A stretch of 25,722 nt of DNA from a virus. Within the stretch, counting starts at the first letter, position 1, and every line of letters starts with the position of its first letter. The notes beneath the pieces were generated by a model. The model saw only the letters and a program-made list of their open reading frames with translations. It made no database searches and was not told the DNA's origin. Shown in pieces: positions 22,869 to 25,722 of this stretch. Made by a program: the position numbers and the translations under genes. The stretch spans positions 1-25,722 of the IMG/VR virus record IMGVR_UViG_3300025159_000552. One strand, 5' to 3'.

Positions 22869-23765
22869 CTATGCCGCCGCGATCTCTTGACGCGACGCTT
22901 CGAGGTCAGCCGCCCATGCGGCCCGGAAGGGAACGGAGACACACCCGCAGTTGATCGTGTTCCGGGGACTCGCCGAGGGATCGCGGGGATAGAGCAGCGC
23001 TTCCTGCTCCCCGCCCGCAATCTCGGCCACTTGAAACGTCTCGTCGACGTCACGCACCTGCCCGTTGGCCACGATGTGCCCAGTGCGGCGATACGGCCCT
23101 GCATTCCCGGAGTGCATCCATTGCTTCTGGAGATCCGGCACCTGCTGCTGGAGATCTCGGAGGCTCCCCTGCGTGGCCACGCTCTGAATCCGGCCGAGTT
23201 CTGTCCGGGTGATCGCTTCCGCGCGCGCGGCGATGGAGCCGAAGGTCGCCGTGCCCGTGAGCGATCCGGCGACCGCCTGCGAGGCTTCGTAGACACTCTG
23301 CCCCCGGAGGATCGCCAGCCCGAGATCCTGACTGATCTGGTTCGTCGCGTCGTCGGCGAGATTCGAGATCAGGAGCGCTTGAAAGGTCCGCGCGACTTCG
23401 AGCTGCCGCCGCGAGATCTGCGGCACCCAGAGGGCGAGGCCGCTGGCGACCAAGGGCTCGGCGGCTAGCGCACTGCCGAGTTGCGCCACGGCCCCCTGGA
23501 TCGGCGAGAGCATGAGGCCGTACTTGTCCGCGAAGCGGTACATGACATCGCTGATGCGCGCCTGGAGTTCGATGAGCTCACGCGGACTCGCAGCGGCGCC
23601 CATCACAAGAATTTCGCGGACGACCTGCTGCCGTGCGGTTTCCAGATCGCTTAGCATGGCTTGGACGGCAGCGGTGGGGAGCGCATCGAGGCGAAGGAGG
23701 ATCTCGGCGAGCTGCGCTGTGAAACGCTCGACCGGCACGTCGGCGAAGCGGGCGCGGCCGATCAT
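22869..23765 (-). CDS. Head morphogenesis / minor head protein (Mu gpF-like)
   Basis: This 298-aa protein starts at ATG 23765, overlapping the portal TGA (ATGA). The longer upstream reading is out of frame with real coding and is rejected. Residues 1-110 are helical. The C-terminal part has the Mu F pattern: AEAITRTELGRIQS (182-195), HSGNAGPYRRTGH (218-230), then DVDETF and NTINCGCVSVPF (269-280). Such proteins sit near the portal and aid head assembly or DNA entry. Position directly after portal is standard. The NTINCGC motif is a reliable marker. Confidence 0.9.
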   Translation of the reverse strand: MIGRARFADVPVERFTAQLAEILLRLDALPTAAVQAMLSDLETARQQVVREILVMGAAASPRELIELQARISDVMYRFADKYGLMLSPIQGAVAQLGSALAAEPLVASGLALWVPQISRRQLEVARTFQALLISNLADDATNQISQDLGLAILRGQSVYEASQAVAGSLTGTATFGSIAARAEAITRTELGRIQSVATQGSLRDLQQQVPDLQKQWMHSGNAGPYRRTGHIVANGQVRDVDETFQVAEIAGGEQEALLYPRDPSASPRNTINCGCVSVPFRAAWAADLEASRQEIAAA

Positions 23766-25342
23766 GCCACGGCCCCACCCGGCGCCGGCATCTTCGGCAT
23801 GTTCATGTTGTCGCCGTTGCCGTTCCCGGCGCGCTGGAGCTGGGCCAGGAGCCGCTGGAGATTCGCCGGGGAATAGTCTGTGAGCGCCGCGCCGCGCGGG
23901 CCCGCGCCCGGCTGGAGTTCCGCCGCAGCGTCGATCTCGATGCCGAGTTGGCTCACGAGATGGGCGAAGATCTTCCCCGCGGTTTCGTTCCGGAGCCAGC
24001 CCTGCGCGACGGCTTGCGTCAGGGCCGCACTCAGCGACGCCGCGGCGGCAACGGTCTGTGCGGTGTCCTTCGTCGAGATCTCTGGGAGCACGATCCGGTA
24101 GGCCTGATCTGCTGGCACTGCCAGCGCGGCGCTTGCGCCGTCGGCAGAGACTGTCGAGCCGCTCAACACCGTGGCTTTCAGGGTGCCGGCACGCTGCGCA
24201 GAATGGATCTGAAAGCGGCAGAGCGTCTGGACAATCCGCTTGATCTCCTGCTGCCGGCGTCCCAACCGCTTGCCCGGCGGGGCCGCCATTTCCTTCGCCG
24301 AGGCGAAGTTGACATCCGACCCCTGCCCATACCAGTGCTCCGGGAAGCTCTTCGAGCCGAGGATCTGCCCACGAAGGAAATGGAGGAACGTATCTTTTTC
24401 CTGCGCTTTCAGATCCGGCGAGAGCTCTGCCCACTTCACCTTTTCGTTATGGGCCCGGATCATGCCGCGCTTGACGGTCTGATTCGCGGCGAGCCACTTT
24501 TTGAGTGTGGCTTCATCAGCGCCGTCGAGCGTCACGTCCCAGATATACGAATTGAACTGCTGCGCGGCCTGCATGGAGTCATAGAGAAACGCATCGTACC
24601 CGTCGACCCAGTCGATCAGCGAGAGCAGATCCGACCGACCCCGGCGGGCGTTACTGACGCGATTGGTCTGGAAGAGGAAACACTGGCCCTTGTACACGCG
24701 CCCCGTGCGGGGCTCGGTCTCACCGGGTTCCGCGCCGACCAGTTGCCCATAGGCAGGATTCGCCCGATCTGCTTCCCCGCGGATGATCTTGTAGAGCTCC
24801 CCGGGACCACGATCCCCGCTCGGCGGTTTGCGCACCACGGCCGTCTGTACGAGCGCGTTGTCGGGATCGGTCAGGACTTCCTTGATCTCGAGCGGGTCGA
24901 GATAGCCCAGGCGCACGTGGCCGTCGACCTGATTCACGAAGGCGGGCAGGCAGAGCTCGCCGTAGAGGCCGAAGTCCCGCGCGAAGCCCTCGAGACGCGC
25001 CAGCAGCTGATTGACCGGATCATCCTCGAAGGCGGTGAGCACCGCGCCGACGTCGTCGTTGAGCGGCTCGATGGTTACCCCCTCACCCACGGTGAAGTCG
25101 ATCGTCGTCTCGATGATCCACTGCGCGATCGCATTCGACTCCCAGAGGAAAAACACCAGCTCGAGCATCCGGTCCTGCGCCATCGGGGAGAGATCGCGTC
25201 GCGTCGAGGCGCCGGATTGGCCCGTGGAGAGGCGCCGGAAAAGGTAATCGTCTTTGTCCACCAGGCCGCCCGCGAACGCCCCCACCGCTTCGGCGGCCCG
25301 CACGACCGGCTTCGTCTTCGGGGCGCGGACGCCGTACTTCAT
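23762..25342 (-). CDS. Portal protein
   Basis: This 526-aa protein forms the dodecameric portal at the head vertex. Recognisable segments are ARRDLSPMAQDRMLELVFFL-like start of the core, NAIAQWIIETTIDFTVGEGV, a middle RLGYLDPLEIKEVLTDPDN strand region, ARRGRSDLLSLIDWVDGYD, the basic stretch ATLKKWLAANQTVKRGMIRA and the clip/crown end with RLGRRQQEIKRIVQTLCRF. The C-terminal 40 residues are Gly/Asn/Met-rich and look disordered. ATG 25342 overlaps the preceding TGA as ATGA. Length and gene order ahead of a gpF-like protein are as expected. Confidence 0.92.
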   Translation of the reverse strand: MKYGVRAPKTKPVVRAAEAVGAFAGGLVDKDDYLFRRLSTGQSGASTRRDLSPMAQDRMLELVFFLWESNAIAQWIIETTIDFTVGEGVTIEPLNDDVGAVLTAFEDDPVNQLLARLEGFARDFGLYGELCLPAFVNQVDGHVRLGYLDPLEIKEVLTDPDNALVQTAVVRKPPSGDRGPGELYKIIRGEADRANPAYGQLVGAEPGETEPRTGRVYKGQCFLFQTNRVSNARRGRSDLLSLIDWVDGYDAFLYDSMQAAQQFNSYIWDVTLDGADEATLKKWLAANQTVKRGMIRAHNEKVKWAELSPDLKAQEKDTFLHFLRGQILGSKSFPEHWYGQGSDVNFASAKEMAAPPGKRLGRRQQEIKRIVQTLCRFQIHSAQRAGTLKATVLSGSTVSADGASAALAVPADQAYRIVLPEISTKDTAQTVAAAASLSAALTQAVAQGWLRNETAGKIFAHLVSQLGIEIDAAAELQPGAGPRGAALTDYSPANLQRLLAQLQRAGNGNGDNMNMPKMPAPGGAVA

Positions 25343-25668
25343 TTCGGCACCAATGCTTCGAGCGCGTGGACCATCCGCATCGTGACGGGACTCGCTTCCG
25401 CCGCAATCCGCTGCTCCGTCTGGATCACGTGGAAGCGATAATCGAGCCAGCCGAGGAGCACCTTGGCCAGCTCGATCCCAAGCAGGATCGCCAGCCCGAA
25501 GTAGGTTGCCCAGGCCGTATCGGTGAACCCCGCGCCCTTCGCCACGCCCGCGCCGAGCAAACCCGCCTGGAGCGAGGTCCGGAGCCCTTCCGTGTAGACA
25601 GCGCCGCGGTTGCGCAAGGCATGCACGCGACCGAGACGGGGGCCCAAGGGAGGCCGGCTATCGCCCAC
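25339..25668 (-). CDS. Small membrane protein upstream of portal
   Basis: This 109-aa frame begins at GTG 25668 and stays open to the window edge upstream, so the true start could lie outside. A later GTG at 25626 is also possible. A membrane helix is clear at about 56-76 (YFGLAILLGIELAKVLLGWL), with a weaker hydrophobic Gly/Ala stretch before it at 34-50. The remainder is charged and helical. Small membrane proteins between terminase and portal occur in several siphoviruses, but I cannot assign a function. GGCGGG upstream of 25668 gives modest start support. Confidence 0.65.
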   Translation of the reverse strand: MGDSRPPLGPRLGRVHALRNRGAVYTEGLRTSLQAGLLGAGVAKGAGFTDTAWATYFGLAILLGIELAKVLLGWLDYRFHVIQTEQRIAAEASPVTMRMVHALEALVPK

Positions 25669-25722
25669 GCCAGAATCCCGCCGGCTGCCGCGACCAGAAG
25701 CGGCGATCGATGTCGATCGGCT
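25658..25722 (-). CDS. Possible C-terminal end of the upstream gene (terminase position)
   Basis: A frame enters from the right edge and ends at TAG 25660-25658, reading PIDIDRRFWSRQPAGFWRGR in its last 20 codons. It overlaps the next GTG start by 11 nt, like neighbouring gene junctions. Upstream of portal the large terminase subunit is expected, but only about 21 codons are visible and no terminase motif is within them, so this is a guess from position. Confidence 0.3.
   Translation of the reverse strand, partial: PIDIDRRFWSRQPAGFWRGR

Noticed and set aside
22869-24434. Longer 521-aa reading of the head morphogenesis gene
   Set aside because: The extra N-terminal residues lie within portal coding in another frame; ATG 23765 with the ATGA overlap is the natural start.
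23948-25441. 497-codon plus-strand frame across the portal gene
   Set aside because: Portal on the minus strand is clear by motif and context; the plus frame is a codon-bias shadow.

Overview
This window is a late-gene (virion morphogenesis and lysis) segment of a GC-rich tailed dsDNA phage or prophage. Every convincing gene lies on the minus strand and is transcribed from position 25722 towards position 1. A tail-tube protein, a tail terminator-like protein and a tape measure are present and no sheath gene is seen, so the virion is most likely a siphovirus with a long non-contractile tail. The lipoprotein and membrane coiled-coil pair in the lysis region, and an O-antigen ligase/polymerase-like membrane protein, point to a Gram-negative host. 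The host cannot be named from this sequence, and no integrase, repressor or tRNA is visible.

Layout in transcription order. Head module: the possible C-terminal end of an upstream gene (25722-25658), a small membrane protein, portal, Mu F-like head morphogenesis protein, and a prohead protease/scaffold/major capsid fusion. An accessory block follows: a 15-codon leader ORF, a Wzy/WaaL-like polytopic membrane protein, a 60-aa membrane protein and a 99-aa unknown. Connector and tail: adaptor, HK97 gp10-like protein, terminator-like protein, tail tube, a free-standing HNH endonuclease, tail assembly chaperone, a second chaperone-position ORF, tape measure, distal tail protein, and a hub with a C-terminal lectin-like domain. 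Lysis: endolysin with a complete T4-type E-D-T triad, spanin-like coiled-coil membrane protein, lipoprotein and a 46-aa membrane protein (holin candidate). Fibre and decoration region: a fibre-adaptor-like protein, a small unknown, a secreted FN3/polyproline protein, a tandem beta-sandwich fibre protein, a methyltransferase-DUF115 fusion, a NUMOD3/PD-(D/E)XK homing endonuclease, an intron-split virion protein, a small conserved virion protein, a beta-helix protein and the start of one more ORF at the left edge.

The most notable element is a compact 256-nt group I intron (2538-2283) whose whole core can be read by eye: P1 to P9.1, P10, the P/Q/R/S elements and GNRA loops. It splits a virion gene after its tenth codon. 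The homing endonuclease gene is not inside the intron. It lies upstream, runs through exon 1, and ends in the loop of intron stem P2. The insertion point falls between the T and AA of what would be the endonuclease's own TAA stop in the spliced or intronless sequence.

Genes are packed tightly, with many ATGA/GTGA stop-start overlaps that suggest translational coupling. No stretch over 300 bases lacks a gene. The largest gap between recognised genes is 139 nt (1706-1844).
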